DNA from: DATEDA01 sp963744255 | Lineage (GTDB): Bacteria > Pseudomonadota > Gammaproteobacteria > Burkholderiales > SG8-39 | NCBI GenBank assembly: GCA_963744255.1 | Contig: CAVUSZ010000058.1 | Coordinates: 8,506-72,505 of the forward strand | Direction of reading: 5' to 3' | DNA: 64,000 nucleotides | Shown: piece by piece, positions 43,166 to 54,944 of the stretch | Layout of the letters: each line of letters begins with the position of its first letter | How positions within the stretch are numbered: position 1 is the stretch's first letter | Translations under genes and position numbers: made by a program | Notes under the pieces: generated by a model | Database searches by the model: none | Seen by the model: the letters and a program-made list of their open reading frames with translations, nothing else | Told to the model about the DNA's origin: nothing

Positions 43166-44038
43166 ATGATTCCTGCGCCGTTCGACTATCACCGGCCGGG
43201 GACGCTCGACGAGGCCGTAGCGCTGCTCGCGCGCCACGGCGATGCCGCCAAGGTGCTCTCCGGCGGCATGAGCCTCCTCCCGGTGCTCAAGCTCCGCCTC
43301 GGGGCCGTCGAGCACCTCGTCGACATCGGGCGCATTCCGGGGCTCGATTACATCAGGGAGGAGGGCGGCAACCTCAGGATCGGCGGGGCCACGAGACAGG
43401 TGGCGCTCGAGCGCTCGGAGCTCATCGAGGCGAAGTACCCGATCCTCCGGGACGCCGTCGCGCTGATCGCCGACCCGCTGGTGCGCAACCGGGCGACGGT
43501 CGGCGGCAACCTCGCGAACGGCGATCCGGCGAACGACCTGCCGGCGATCATGATCGCGCTCGGCGCGACCCTGGTCGCCAGGGGCCCGCAAGGCGAGCGC
43601 GGCATTGCCGCCAACCAGTTCTACAAAGGGATCTTCAGCACGGCCCTCGCTCCGGACGAGATTCTCGTCGAGATCCGGGTCCCGATCCCGCCGGCGCGGA
43701 GCGGCGGCGCCTACCTCAAACTGAAGCGCAAGGTCGGCGACTTCGCGGCCGCGGCGGCGGCGGTGCAATTGACCCTCGACGCCAAGGGCGGCATCGAGCG
43801 CGCCGCCATCGCGCTGACGAACGCCGGCCCGACGCCGATCGAAGCGGCCGACGCCGCAAAGTATCTCGCCGGCAAAGCACTCGATGAAAAGATCGTCGCC
43901 GAAACCTCGCGGCTCGCGGCAGCGAAGAGCGCGCCGAGCGCCGACCGGCGCGGATCGGTCGAGTACAAGCAGGCGATGGCGCGCGTCCTGGTCGGGCGCG
44001 CATTGCGCAAAGCGGTCGAGCGCGCGGGAGGGCGCTGA
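43166..44038 (+). CDS. coxM: CO dehydrogenase medium (FAD) subunit, CoxM
   Basis: A 290-residue FAD-binding subunit of molybdenum hydroxylases. PAPFDYHRPGTLDEAVALLA, the FAD pyrophosphate loop AKVLSGGMSLLPVLKLRLGA, and TVGGNLANGDPANDLPAIMI are diagnostic; the CO-dehydrogenase C-terminal domain follows (about 175-285). It passes electrons from the iron-sulfur subunit to FAD and then to quinone. ATG after GGGAGGGACCG. Followed at 2 bp by coxS. Confidence 0.93.
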   Translation: MIPAPFDYHRPGTLDEAVALLARHGDAAKVLSGGMSLLPVLKLRLGAVEHLVDIGRIPGLDYIREEGGNLRIGGATRQVALERSELIEAKYPILRDAVALIADPLVRNRATVGGNLANGDPANDLPAIMIALGATLVARGPQGERGIAANQFYKGIFSTALAPDEILVEIRVPIPPARSGGAYLKLKRKVGDFAAAAAAVQLTLDAKGGIERAAIALTNAGPTPIEAADAAKYLAGKALDEKIVAETSRLAAAKSAPSADRRGSVEYKQAMARVLVGRALRKAVERAGGR

Positions 44039-44040
44039 TC

Positions 44041-44511
44041 ATGGCGAGGCATCGCATCAACGTCACCGTCAACGGGACCGCGCACGAGGCGGAGGTCGAG
44101 TCGCGCCTGCTGCTCGTGCACTTCATCCGCGAGAACCTGCGGCTCACCGGGACCCACATCGGCTGCGACACGTCGCACTGCGGAGCGTGCACCGTGCACC
44201 TCGACGGCGAGCCCGTGAAATCGTGCACCGTGCTCGCCGTGCAGGCCGACGGCTGCAAGCTCCGGACCGTCGAGGGGCTCGAGCAGGGCGGCAAGCTCCA
44301 CCCCGTCCAGGAGGGCTTCACCGAGAAGCACGGCCTGCAGTGCGGCTACTGCACGCCGGGGATGATGATGACGAGCGTCGCGCTGCTCGAGCGGAACAGG
44401 AACCCGAGCGAGCAGGAGATCCGCGAGGCGATCTCGGGGAATCTCTGCCGCTGCACCGGCTATCTCAACATCGTCAAGGCCGTGCAGTACGCGGCCGAGA
44501 AGTCACGGTAG
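44041..44511 (+). CDS. coxS: CO dehydrogenase small (2Fe-2S) subunit, CoxS
   Basis: A 156-residue iron-sulfur subunit. The plant-type cluster ligands are in GTHIGCDTSHCGACTVHLDG. The second cluster is in LQCGYCTPGMMM and GNLCRCTGYLNI. All eight cysteines are present. It connects the Mo centre of CoxL with the FAD of CoxM. Gene order coxM-coxS is as in form I operons, but here a receptor gene separates it from coxL. Confidence 0.95.
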   Translation: MARHRINVTVNGTAHEAEVESRLLLVHFIRENLRLTGTHIGCDTSHCGACTVHLDGEPVKSCTVLAVQADGCKLRTVEGLEQGGKLHPVQEGFTEKHGLQCGYCTPGMMMTSVALLERNRNPSEQEIREAISGNLCRCTGYLNIVKAVQYAAEKSR

Positions 44512-44546
44512 GGCATCGTCACGCAAGCGGTGCCGCGAAGAGGGCC

Positions 44547-45530
44547 ATGAAAACCCGCCGCTCAGTCGCTCGCGCGTCTTGCTGGCTCGCCATGCCGCTC
44601 GTCCTCGCCGCTGTCGCGCCGGCGCTCGCGCAGCAGGACTACCCGAGCCGGCCGATCCGCCTGATCACGGCCGCCGCCCAGGGCGGGACGAGCGACCTGC
44701 TGGCGCGCGTCTTCGGTGCTCGCCTGACCGACGTGCTCAAGCAACCGGTGCTGGTGGACAACCGGGCGAGCGCATCCGGCGTCATCGCCGGGGAGTTGAC
44801 CGCGAACGCCCCGCCCGACGGTTACACGCTGTTTCTCGCTTACCACCAGCACACCGTCAACGCGGCGCTGAATCCCAAGCTGCCCTATCACCCCGTGGAA
44901 AGCTTCACTCCGATCACGCAGCTCACGTCCGCCGGGCTGCTGCTGGTGGTGAACCCGTCGTCGCCGCCGACGACCCTGCAGGAGTTCGTGGACTGGACGA
45001 AGAACGCCAGCGGTTCGCTCAACTACGGCTCGGCCGGCAACGGCAGCGGCGGGCATCTCGCGGGCGAGCTCTACAAGCAAATGACGGGCGTGAAAGCCGT
45101 GCACATCCCCTACAAAGGGACCGGTCCAGCCCTGATGGACCTGATGGCCGGGCGATTCGACTTCAACTTCGCCGGGATGCAGGGCGCGCAACCGCTGGTG
45201 CGCGCCGGGCGGCTGCGCGCGCTCGCGGTCACCGCGCCCGCGCGCCTGCCCGCGCTGCCCGACCTGCCCGCCGTGGCGGAAGCGCTGCCGGGATTCGAGG
45301 TCGTCGGGTGGTACGGCGTGATCGGGCCGGACAGGCTGCCCGCGCCCATCGTCGCGCGGCTGCACGACGAGCTCGTCAGGATCCTCAACCAGCCGGAGGT
45401 GCGCGAGCGGATCGTGGCGGACGGCTCGGAGCCGGTCGGCAGCACGCCGGAGGAGTTCCGCAGGTTCCTGCTGGCCGATCTCGCCAAATGGGCGCAGGTC
45501 GTGAAGGAGAGCGGGGCGAAGCTGGATTGA
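44547..45530 (+). CDS. tripartite tricarboxylate transporter substrate-binding protein (Bug family)
   Basis: A 327-residue periplasmic receptor inserted between coxS (35 bp) and coxL (117 bp). A signal peptide (MPLVLAAVAPALAQQ) is followed by YPSRPIRLITAAAQGGTSDL, VDNRASASGVIAGELTANAP, YGSAGNGSGGHLAGELYKQM and HIPYKGTGPALMDLMAGRFD. It is the third Bug receptor in the window and again has no TctA/TctB. Its place inside a cox operon is unusual; it may have been acquired there or be unrelated to CO oxidation. Confidence 0.92.
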   Translation: MKTRRSVARASCWLAMPLVLAAVAPALAQQDYPSRPIRLITAAAQGGTSDLLARVFGARLTDVLKQPVLVDNRASASGVIAGELTANAPPDGYTLFLAYHQHTVNAALNPKLPYHPVESFTPITQLTSAGLLLVVNPSSPPTTLQEFVDWTKNASGSLNYGSAGNGSGGHLAGELYKQMTGVKAVHIPYKGTGPALMDLMAGRFDFNFAGMQGAQPLVRAGRLRALAVTAPARLPALPDLPAVAEALPGFEVVGWYGVIGPDRLPAPIVARLHDELVRILNQPEVRERIVADGSEPVGSTPEEFRRFLLADLAKWAQVVKESGAKLD

Positions 45531-45647
45531 AGCGCAGGATCGTGCGAGTAGCCGGCATTCGGCGCCTCGAACGCGCGATCGAACTGTCGAGCGCGAGCCC
45601 GCCGCCCCGGCGCGAGCCGGGACGGCGCTGAAACCAGGAGACAAACG

Positions 45648-48014
<2,367 letters not shown>

Positions 48015-48136
48015 CCACGGTACACCGACGCCGGCTAGTGCCGGACCCGCAGTGTCCCGGCGCTCCGGGCAGACCACCTTCGAAGGGGCGGGCCCGGGGC
48101 TAGGCGCGCCCGGGCATCTGCAAACGAATCCGCGCC

Positions 48137-51100
48137 GTGACGCGAGCGATGCAGCGAAGTGACGCGCGCGCGACCGAGCCGCGGGCGCGGGAGGTCGGCG
48201 AGGCATCGCACGTCGTCTTCCTGCCCGACCGCGCGGCGCCGCGCTTCTTCCTGTGGGGCGCGGGCGCCGCCGCATCCCCGCTCGTCGGCGTCGGCAAGGC
48301 CGAGCGCAGGCAGCTCGTGGACGAGACGCTCGCGCCGCGCGAGCTCGCCGGCATCGCCGTGCCGCTCCTCGAAGCGCTGCCCCGGCTCGCAGCGATGACC
48401 GCTGCCGAGACGGACCGGGCGCCGGCGTCGCTCGCCGCGTGGAGCGTCGCCGCAAAGCTCGCGCTCGATCTCGTCGGCCGCGAGCGGATCATCCCGCGCG
48501 TCGTCGGCGCGAACGGCGGAACCGAGGCGCGCTTCGGCGTCGCGCTCGCGCTTCCCGAGGATGCGGAGCGGGTCGCGGAGCTGGCGAAATCGTTCCCGCT
48601 CGCCGCTCATGTCGTCCCGGTGCGTCGCAAGGGTCGCCAGCAGGGTGCGCCGGAGGTGTGGGCGCCCGAGGCATTGCTCCGGGCGTTCCTGGATGCGGCG
48701 GCCGACGCGCTCGTGCGGGCCGCGGTGGGCCTCGGCGCGTTGAGACGGAAGACCGCGCATCTTCCCTGGGAGCGCCGGTTCATCGCCGCGCTGTGCGGGC
48801 CCGATCCCGCCTTCGCGCCCGAAGGGTTCCCGGAGCGAACGCTCGTCCGCGATCTCGACTCCTGGACCCGGCCCGCGCTCGGCACGGAGCCGGGGGCGCC
48901 GCGCGCCTGCTTTCGCCTCGACCTGCCCGACGCGGAAACCGCGGCGGATGCCTTCCCGCTCCGTTTCTTCCTGCAGTCCGCCGAAGATCCCAGCCTGCTC
49001 GTCCCGGCCGACGAGGTGCTCCGCGGGCACGGACAGTCGTTGCGGCGCCTCGGGCACTCCTTTCACGCTGCCGAGGAGCACCTGCTCCGCGCGCTCGCGG
49101 CGGCGGCGCGGCTCTTCGCGCCGATCGCGCGCGGCCTGCGCAAGGCACGCCCGGAGGCCGTGCACCTCGACGCCGCCGAAGCGTGGGCTTTCCTCACCGA
49201 CGCCGCGCCGGCCTTTGCCGAGGCGGGCATGGGCGTCATTCTCCCGGCGGAGCTCACGCGGTCGGGGCAGCGGCGGCTGCGGCTCCGGATGCGCGTGGGC
49301 GGCGCTGCGAAAGGCGCCGCAGGGGCAGTGGCCGGCGCGAGCGGTCTGTCGTTCGCCGAGGTGCAGTCGTTCCGCTGGGAGGCTGCGCTCGCGGGCGATC
49401 CGCTCTCCGCGCATGATCTCGCCGCGCTCGCGAGGCTCAAGGCGCCGCTCGTTCGCTTCCGTGGCCAGTGGGTTGCCGTCGATCCGGCGGAGCTCGAGGA
49501 GATCCGGCGGCTCGTCGCGAGCGGCGGCGGGACGCTCGCGGCCCACGATGCGCTGGCCGCGGCGCTCGGCGGGACGATGCCGCGACCGGACACCCGGGTC
49601 CCGATCGACGTCGTCGCGGAGGGACACCTCTCCGGCGTCCTGACTCGCTTGCGCGAGGGGGTTGCCGTGGGCGGTCCGTCGGCGCCGACCGACTTCCACG
49701 GCACGCTGCGCCCCTATCAGGCGCGCGGTCTCGGCTGGCTCGCCCAGATGGCCGAGCTCGGACTCGGCGCGTGTCTCGCCGACGACATGGGACTCGGCAA
49801 GACGATCCAGCTCCTCGCGTACCTGCTCCACCGGCGCGCGGAGCGGCCCGACGATCGCCGCCCGGCGCTCCTCGTGTGCCCGACCTCCGTCGTCGGCAAC
49901 TGGGAGCGCGAGATCGCGCGGTTCGCACCGACGCTCCCGATCGTTCGGCACTACGGGCCCGAACGCGCGCGATCCCCGGCAGACCTGCAAGCCGCGCCGG
50001 CGAGCGCCGTGGTGATCACGACCTACGGCCTGCTCCGTCGCGACGCCGAGCTCCTCGGTGGCGTCGACTGGGCGGCGGCCGCGCTCGACGAAGCGCAGAA
50101 CATCAAGAATCCGGCCTCGCGCACCGCCCGGGCGGCGCGCGCGCTCCGGGCGAGCTTCCGCGTCGCGCTCACCGGCACGCCGGTCGAGAACCGCCTCGCC
50201 GAGCTGTGGTCGATCTCGGAGTACCTGAATCCGCGCCTGCTCGGGCCGCTCGAGCGCTTCCGCCGCGAGGTCGCCGTTCCCATCGAGCGCTACGGGCAGG
50301 AGGATGTCGCGGCGAGCCTGACGCGGGTCGTCCGGCCGTTCCTCCTTCGCCGGCTCAAGAGCGACCCGGCGATCATCCAGGACCTGCCGGACAAGCAGGA
50401 AATGAAAGTGGTCTGCACGCTCACGCGCGAGCAGGCGTCGCTCTACCAGGCGGCGGTGGACGAGACGATGCGCAGGATCGAGGAATCGGACGGCATCCAG
50501 CGCCGCGGTCTCGTCCTCGCGCTCATCACCGCGCTCAAGCAGATCTGCAACCACCCCGCGCACTACCTCCGCGAGCCGGGCCCGCTCGCCGGCCGCTCCG
50601 GAAAGCTCGCGCGCCTGCACGAGATGCTCGAGGAGGTCGTCGAGTCGGGCGACCGTGCGCTCGTGTTCACGCAGTTCCGCGAGATGGGCGACCGGCTCGT
50701 CGCGGTGCTCGCGGACGCGTTCGGCGCGGAGGTACCGTTCCTGCACGGCGGGGTCGCGCGCGCGGCGCGCGACGCCATGGTCCGGCGATTCCAGGAGGAC
50801 CCGCGCGGGCCGCAGATCTTCGTGCTCTCGGTGAAGGCGGGCGGGACGGGCCTCAACCTCACGGCCGCGAACCACGTCTTCCACTTCGATCGCTGGTGGA
50901 ACCCGGCGGTCGAGGACCAGGCGACCGACCGCGCTTATCGCATCGGCCAGCAGCGGTCGGTGCAGGTGCACAAGCTCCTCACCGCCGGCACCATCGAGGA
51001 GAAGGTCGACCGCCTCCTCGAGCAGAAGCGGGACCTCGCCTCGCGCATCGTCGGCGAGGGCGAGCAGTGGATCACCGAGCTCGACGACGCCGGGTTGCGC

Positions 51101-51217
51101 GATCTGTTCGCGCTCGCCCCCGATGCCGTCGTCGCCGGCGAGGAGGCCGACCGTGACGAGGTCGACGCCGACGAATCGAGGTCCGGGCACGCTCGGCGCT
51201 CGGCGGCGCGCACATGA
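48137..51217 (+). CDS. SNF2-family DEAD/DEAH-box helicase
   Basis: A 1026-residue SF2 ATPase. A poorly conserved N-terminal half (about 1-500, SNF2-associated region) precedes the motor: motif I LADDMGLGKTIQLLAYLL (about 545-562), motif II ALDEAQNIKNP (about 646-656), motif III LTGTPVENRLAELWSI (about 676-691). RecA-like lobe 2 contains VLSVKAGGTGLNLTAANHVF, HFDRWWNPAVEDQATDRAYR and IGQ. Bacterial SNF2 proteins remodel protein-DNA complexes; the role of this one is unknown. Its stop overlaps the SWIM gene by 4 bp. Confidence 0.93.
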   Translation: MTRAMQRSDARATEPRAREVGEASHVVFLPDRAAPRFFLWGAGAAASPLVGVGKAERRQLVDETLAPRELAGIAVPLLEALPRLAAMTAAETDRAPASLAAWSVAAKLALDLVGRERIIPRVVGANGGTEARFGVALALPEDAERVAELAKSFPLAAHVVPVRRKGRQQGAPEVWAPEALLRAFLDAAADALVRAAVGLGALRRKTAHLPWERRFIAALCGPDPAFAPEGFPERTLVRDLDSWTRPALGTEPGAPRACFRLDLPDAETAADAFPLRFFLQSAEDPSLLVPADEVLRGHGQSLRRLGHSFHAAEEHLLRALAAAARLFAPIARGLRKARPEAVHLDAAEAWAFLTDAAPAFAEAGMGVILPAELTRSGQRRLRLRMRVGGAAKGAAGAVAGASGLSFAEVQSFRWEAALAGDPLSAHDLAALARLKAPLVRFRGQWVAVDPAELEEIRRLVASGGGTLAAHDALAAALGGTMPRPDTRVPIDVVAEGHLSGVLTRLREGVAVGGPSAPTDFHGTLRPYQARGLGWLAQMAELGLGACLADDMGLGKTIQLLAYLLHRRAERPDDRRPALLVCPTSVVGNWEREIARFAPTLPIVRHYGPERARSPADLQAAPASAVVITTYGLLRRDAELLGGVDWAAAALDEAQNIKNPASRTARAARALRASFRVALTGTPVENRLAELWSISEYLNPRLLGPLERFRREVAVPIERYGQEDVAASLTRVVRPFLLRRLKSDPAIIQDLPDKQEMKVVCTLTREQASLYQAAVDETMRRIEESDGIQRRGLVLALITALKQICNHPAHYLREPGPLAGRSGKLARLHEMLEEVVESGDRALVFTQFREMGDRLVAVLADAFGAEVPFLHGGVARAARDAMVRRFQEDPRGPQIFVLSVKAGGTGLNLTAANHVFHFDRWWNPAVEDQATDRAYRIGQQRSVQVHKLLTAGTIEEKVDRLLEQKRDLASRIVGEGEQWITELDDAGLRDLFALAPDAVVAGEEADRDEVDADESRSGHARRSAART

Positions 51218-52137
51218 GCCGCGACGATCGCTGGCGCTCGTATCGAAAGGCGTCGCCCAGGCGGCCGCCGCCGGATCGCGGCATCAAGGTCAAGAAGATC
51301 GGCGCGACCTGGTGGGGTAAGCGCTGGATCCACGCGCTCGAGCACCTCTCGCGCGAGTACTCGAACCGCCTCGCGCGCGGGCGCAGCTACGCTCGCGCGG
51401 GCCGCGTCCACGATCTCGAAGTGAAGCCCGGGCGGGTCAGCGCGCGCGTAACCGGCTCGCGCGCCACACCCTACAAGGTCACGTTGCGCATCGCCCTGCT
51501 CGAGGCGGCGGCCTGGGAGAAGGCGATCGGCGCGATGGCGAAGCAGGCGCTCTTCGCCGCCGAGCTCCTCGCCGGGCACATGCCGAGGGAGATCGACAGC
51601 GCGTTTCGCGCGAGCGGTCGAAGTCTCTTCCCGTCCACGGAGCGGGACTTGCAGACCGACTGCTCCTGTCCGGACTGGGCCAACCCCTGCAAGCACGTCG
51701 CGGCCGCGCACTACGTCCTGGGCGAGGCGTTCGACCAGGACCCGTTCCTCCTCTTCGAGCTGCGCGGACGCGCCAAGGACGACGTGCTCGGCGCGCTGCG
51801 GAAGCTCCGTGCGGGGGCCGACGGTGGCGCGGACGCCGCGAGCGCAGCCGCGCCCGCCGTGGCGGCGATTCCGACGGTGTCGCTCGCGCGCCGGCAACCG
51901 GACGAGTTCGAGCGGCGGCGCGGCCCGGCCGCGAACCTGCACCTTCGCATCGAGCCGCCCGCATCCCCGGCCGCGCTCCTGCGCCAGCTCGGCGCGCCGC
52001 CCGGCTGGTCGCTCGACGAGAGCCCGGCCGAGCTCCTCGCACCGCTCTATCAGGCGGCGGGCGCGCTCGCGCGCGACCTTGCGCTGCGTCCGGTCGAGGA
52101 GGATGCGCCGGTGGTGGGGACTCGGAATAAGCCTTAG
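51214..52137 (+). CDS. SWIM zinc-finger protein
   Basis: A 307-residue protein with an N-terminal basic region (KKIGATWWGKRWIHALEHLS, RYARAGRVHDLEV-like). The SWIM motif is CSCPDWANPCKHVAAAHYVL (C-x-C-x6-C-x-H, from about residue 150). The C-terminal half is Ala-rich and low in complexity. SWIM proteins are regularly encoded directly after SNF2 helicases and probably act with them on DNA. ATGA overlap supports a two-gene operon. Confidence 0.9.
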   Translation: MSRDDRWRSYRKASPRRPPPDRGIKVKKIGATWWGKRWIHALEHLSREYSNRLARGRSYARAGRVHDLEVKPGRVSARVTGSRATPYKVTLRIALLEAAAWEKAIGAMAKQALFAAELLAGHMPREIDSAFRASGRSLFPSTERDLQTDCSCPDWANPCKHVAAAHYVLGEAFDQDPFLLFELRGRAKDDVLGALRKLRAGADGGADAASAAAPAVAAIPTVSLARRQPDEFERRRGPAANLHLRIEPPASPAALLRQLGAPPGWSLDESPAELLAPLYQAAGALARDLALRPVEEDAPVVGTRNKP

Positions 52138-52196
52138 TCGGCGGGGGGTCCATGCGGCCGGATCGACAAGCGCCGGATGCGCGAGTACGACGCGCT

Positions 52197-52316
52197 ATGC
52201 TTCGCCCCCGTTCCCGATTATTCGAAGAAGCGGATATCGGCGAGAAACGTCCGAGCGGTCCCTCGCTGAAGCTCCTCGATCTGCTCGACCGCAAGGGGCT
52301 GGAAGCCCTGATCTGA
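52197..52316 (+). pseudogene. remnant of an XRE-type antitoxin/regulator C-terminus
   Basis: A 39-codon frame ending GEKRPSGPSLKLLDLLDRKG and LEALI. This resembles the C-terminal tail of XRE-family (HigA-like) antitoxins, where a GxxRPSGPALKLL segment follows the helix-turn-helix. The DNA-binding part is missing, so this looks like the stump of a lost toxin-antitoxin gene. Based on motif memory only. Confidence 0.35.
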
Positions 52317-52336
52317 CCTCGCCCCGCCACCGCGGA

Positions 52337-52934
52337 TCATGCTCCGGCCAGAGCCTTGTCCACGATCGCGCGGAGTTGCGAAGGGAGCTCGAGCCCGAGC
52401 GCGGCCTCGTGTCCCCTTGCCGACATCTTTTTCCAGGTCTGACGGAGGATGCGGACGAGGGTTTCCTCGTCGTGCTTCTGCGCGAACGCCGCGAAATAGC
52501 TCTCCAGGAACACGATGCACGTCACGTCTTCCAGGAGCTGCGCGTCCGGGTCGTGCTTGAGCCTTTCCTTCCTGACGAGCGCCTGGACGCGCCGGATCGT
52601 CATCGCCTCGTATCCGACTTCTTCGAGGATCCGTCCGGCGGTTTCCGCATGGGCCCGGGCCTCGTCGGCGCGCCACTTCCGGTAGCCCTCCACGTTCATC
52701 GGATAGGCGTTTCGCTCGATCACCCAGCGGCGGATGTGCTGGCAGCGGACCGCGAGCTTGAGCGGTTCGGAGGCGTCCGGCGCGAGCGCACTCCAGCCAC
52801 GCGCTCATGCGCCGCGCGTAGAGAAGCTCCTTCGGGTGCTCGGCGCCGCCGGAGAATTCCCGCTCGGGATCATCGGCGTGCGCGGCATCGAAACGGGCAA
52901 TCGCCTCGTCGAAGCGGGCGGAAGGCAGAGTCAT
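52337..52934 (-). pseudogene. DUF4202 family protein, one frameshift
   Basis: The N-terminal part (SARFDEAIARFDAAHADDPE, HPKELLYARRMSAWLE) breaks near 52795. It continues in another frame with APDASEPLKLAVRCQHIRRW, IERNAYPMNVEGYRKWRADE and the tail LPSQLRAIVDKALAG. Together this is a complete DUF4202 protein of about 198 residues, a family of soluble proteins with conserved His residues and unknown function. One base difference restores it. Start MTLPSARF at 52934. Confidence 0.75.
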
Positions 52935-53053
52935 CGCGGCATTTTGCGCTCGTTTGCCCGATTCCCGCCTCACGGCGTTACCACCGGGCGCCGGCGAGGC
53001 GGGCGATAATTCGTTACCCTCGCGACTCCGACCCCACCGCGAGATCAACCGCC

Positions 53054-53293
53054 ATGACGACGAAACTGAGCGGACCGCTCAAGCGCGAACTCGAAATCGA
53101 AGGGCAGCCCTATACGCTGACGATCACGCCCGATGCGCTCAAGCTCGTGCCGAAGGGTCGGCGCAAGGGCTATGAGCTGGGGTGGAAGGCGCTGGTGAGC
53201 GGCGAGGCCGCACTGGCAACCGCGCTCAATGCCTCGCTTGCCGACGCTCCCGCGAACGATCCGGCGGAGCCCGGCGGGGCAGAAGAGCCGTAA
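53054..53293 (+). CDS. small conserved hypothetical protein
   Basis: A 79-residue soluble protein: LSGPLKRELEIEGQPYTLTI, TPDALKLVPKGRRKGYELGW, then an Ala-rich acidic tail (SLADAPANDPAEPGGAEEP). The compact beta-rich first 50 residues look like a real domain, and I think similar short proteins occur in betaproteobacteria. Function unknown. Converges with the patatin gene 16 bp away. Confidence 0.55.
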   Translation: MTTKLSGPLKRELEIEGQPYTLTITPDALKLVPKGRRKGYELGWKALVSGEAALATALNASLADAPANDPAEPGGAEEP

Positions 53294-53309
53294 GCGGCGA
53301 AGAAAACCT

Positions 53310-54365
53310 CTACCTCGCGGGCCGCAGCCCCTGGAGGCGGGGCGGGAGAAACCTGCCGAGCCTGAGAGAAGACCGGCTCCCCACGAACTGGAACTTCCGC
53401 TTGAGCCACGACTCTGCGCGGTGGCGGCCGTGCTCGCGCAGCGCGTAGATGAACGAAGGGTCGGTGTTCAGCCTGCTGTGGGCGCTGAGCTGGGCCATGA
53501 GCTCCTCGTTCTCGATCACGTGCATGTTGAGGTTGCGCAGCCTTCGCTCCAGGCCGCCCACCGCGAAGAGCCCGCGTTCGGCTTCCTGCTTGGCGAGCAC
53601 GATCCCGTGCAGCTCGGTCAAGAACGTCGAAGTGAAACCGATTTCGGTCAGTCGCTGCCAGATCCCGTCTGCCGTCGTCGGCACCTCGGGCCGCCGGGAC
53701 GGGTGCAGGAGGACGACCATGACATCGCGCGCGGCGCACTGGTGGATCAGCGGGAAGAGGGGCGGGTTGGCGGAGAGTCCGCCATCCCAGTAGGACTCCC
53801 CGTCGATCTCGATGGCCTTGTGCAGCGTCGGCACGCACGCCGATGCGAGCAGGGCATCCAGCGTGAGCTCGCGGTTGCGGAAGATCCGGAGCCGGCCCGT
53901 GCTGACTTCCGTCGCGGCGATGAAGAGCTTGATCCTGGACTCCGCTCTGAGACGATCGAAATCGATCTGGTTCGCCACGATGTCCCGCAGGGGATTGAGG
54001 TCGAACGGGTTGAGCTGATAGGGCGAGAAGAAGCGCCCGAGCGAGACGAGCGCCTTGAGCGCCGGGGAGGCGTGGGTTGGCGATCCATCGGCGACCAGCG
54101 TGGGCAGGTCTTCCGGAAGCTCCGCGAACGGCGCCTTGCCGGCGACGCTCTCCCAGAAATCCGCCAACGCCTGGCGGGCGCCTTCCCGGCCTCCGACGAC
54201 GAGGCCGTGAGCGAGCGCGACCGCATTCATGGATCCGGCGCTCGCGCCGCTGATCCCCTCGATCGAGGTCCGCCCGTCTTCCAGCAGACGGTCCAGCACG
54301 CCCCACGTGAACGCGCCGTGGGAACCGCCGCCTTGCAATGCCAACGTCACCGCTTTCTTTCGCAT
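53310..54365 (-). CDS. patatin-like phospholipase
   Basis: A 351-residue patatin-family acyl hydrolase. The oxyanion-hole glycines are in LALQGGGSHGAF (about 8-19), the nucleophile is Ser42 in GISGASAGSMN, and the catalytic Asp is D194 in YWDGGLSANPP. This Ser-Asp dyad hydrolyses acyl ester bonds of lipids. No signal peptide or beta-barrel domain is present, so it is a cytoplasmic single-domain member. The C-terminal basic tail (RLGRFLPPRLQGLRPAR) is Arg-rich. Confidence 0.9.
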   Translation of the reverse strand: MRKKAVTLALQGGGSHGAFTWGVLDRLLEDGRTSIEGISGASAGSMNAVALAHGLVVGGREGARQALADFWESVAGKAPFAELPEDLPTLVADGSPTHASPALKALVSLGRFFSPYQLNPFDLNPLRDIVANQIDFDRLRAESRIKLFIAATEVSTGRLRIFRNRELTLDALLASACVPTLHKAIEIDGESYWDGGLSANPPLFPLIHQCAARDVMVVLLHPSRRPEVPTTADGIWQRLTEIGFTSTFLTELHGIVLAKQEAERGLFAVGGLERRLRNLNMHVIENEELMAQLSAHSRLNTDPSFIYALREHGRHRAESWLKRKFQFVGSRSSLRLGRFLPPRLQGLRPAR

Positions 54366-54650
54366 GGCCGATCACCTTCTCTTCGAGTTCGTCCGGTCCG
54401 GGACAAGCGCCCGGCGGGCACTGGGTGCAGCCCGGAGGCACGCGTCTGGTCAGTTCGTTAGTGCGTGGCGATGAGAACCATCGCCAGGGGCTTTGACCAG
54501 GGACGGCGCGCGAGGAGCCGCTGAGGTCTGATGCAGTCCCAGGTTAGAGATGCCGGCCGAAAGAGTCCAATCGGAAGCCTGGATGCCCTCGATCGGTTCT
54601 CCCGATCGCGGGCGTGTAGAAAATACCGGCTGCCCGGGGCGATCGACCGC

Positions 54651-54905
54651 TCACTGATCGCGTGGCCGCTTGAAGTAGAAGCAGATCGCGTCCGGCAGGC
54701 TCGCTACGCCCGCCAGTTCCCATCCCTCCGCTCCCAGGGTGTTCAACTCCTGCTCCGAAGGCGGACTTTCGTGGCGCGTGCTCCGCGCAATGCACCGGTA
54801 CTCCCATTTCATGTCTTCGTAGACGTAGACCATGGGAGGCTCTGGCTGCACGGGCTCAGGCGCGAGGGGCTCGGGTTGCTGCACGCGGCTGGATCGGATG
54901 TCCAT
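54651..54905 (-). CDS. DUF4177-like small protein
   Basis: An 84-residue protein. A Pro-rich lead (about 10-24) is followed by MKWEYRCIARSTRHESPPSE, LNTLGAEGWELAGVASLPDA and ICFYFKRP. WEY...LNxLGxEGWEL is the hallmark of the DUF4177 fold found in many short bacterial proteins of unknown function. Start at MDIRSSRV is likely; MRAYSRP upstream is possible. It is divergent from the glutathione S-transferase gene by 39 bp. Confidence 0.7.
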   Translation of the reverse strand: MDIRSSRVQQPEPLAPEPVQPEPPMVYVYEDMKWEYRCIARSTRHESPPSEQELNTLGAEGWELAGVASLPDAICFYFKRPRDQ

Positions 54906-54944
54906 CGGCCTCGAGTATGCTCGCATCGGTGAGGAGCGACCCGC

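Noticed and set aside
48035..51190. 1051-codon minus-strand frame opposite the SNF2 gene
   Set aside because: Antisense shadow of the helicase, whose seven motor motifs are intact on the plus strand.
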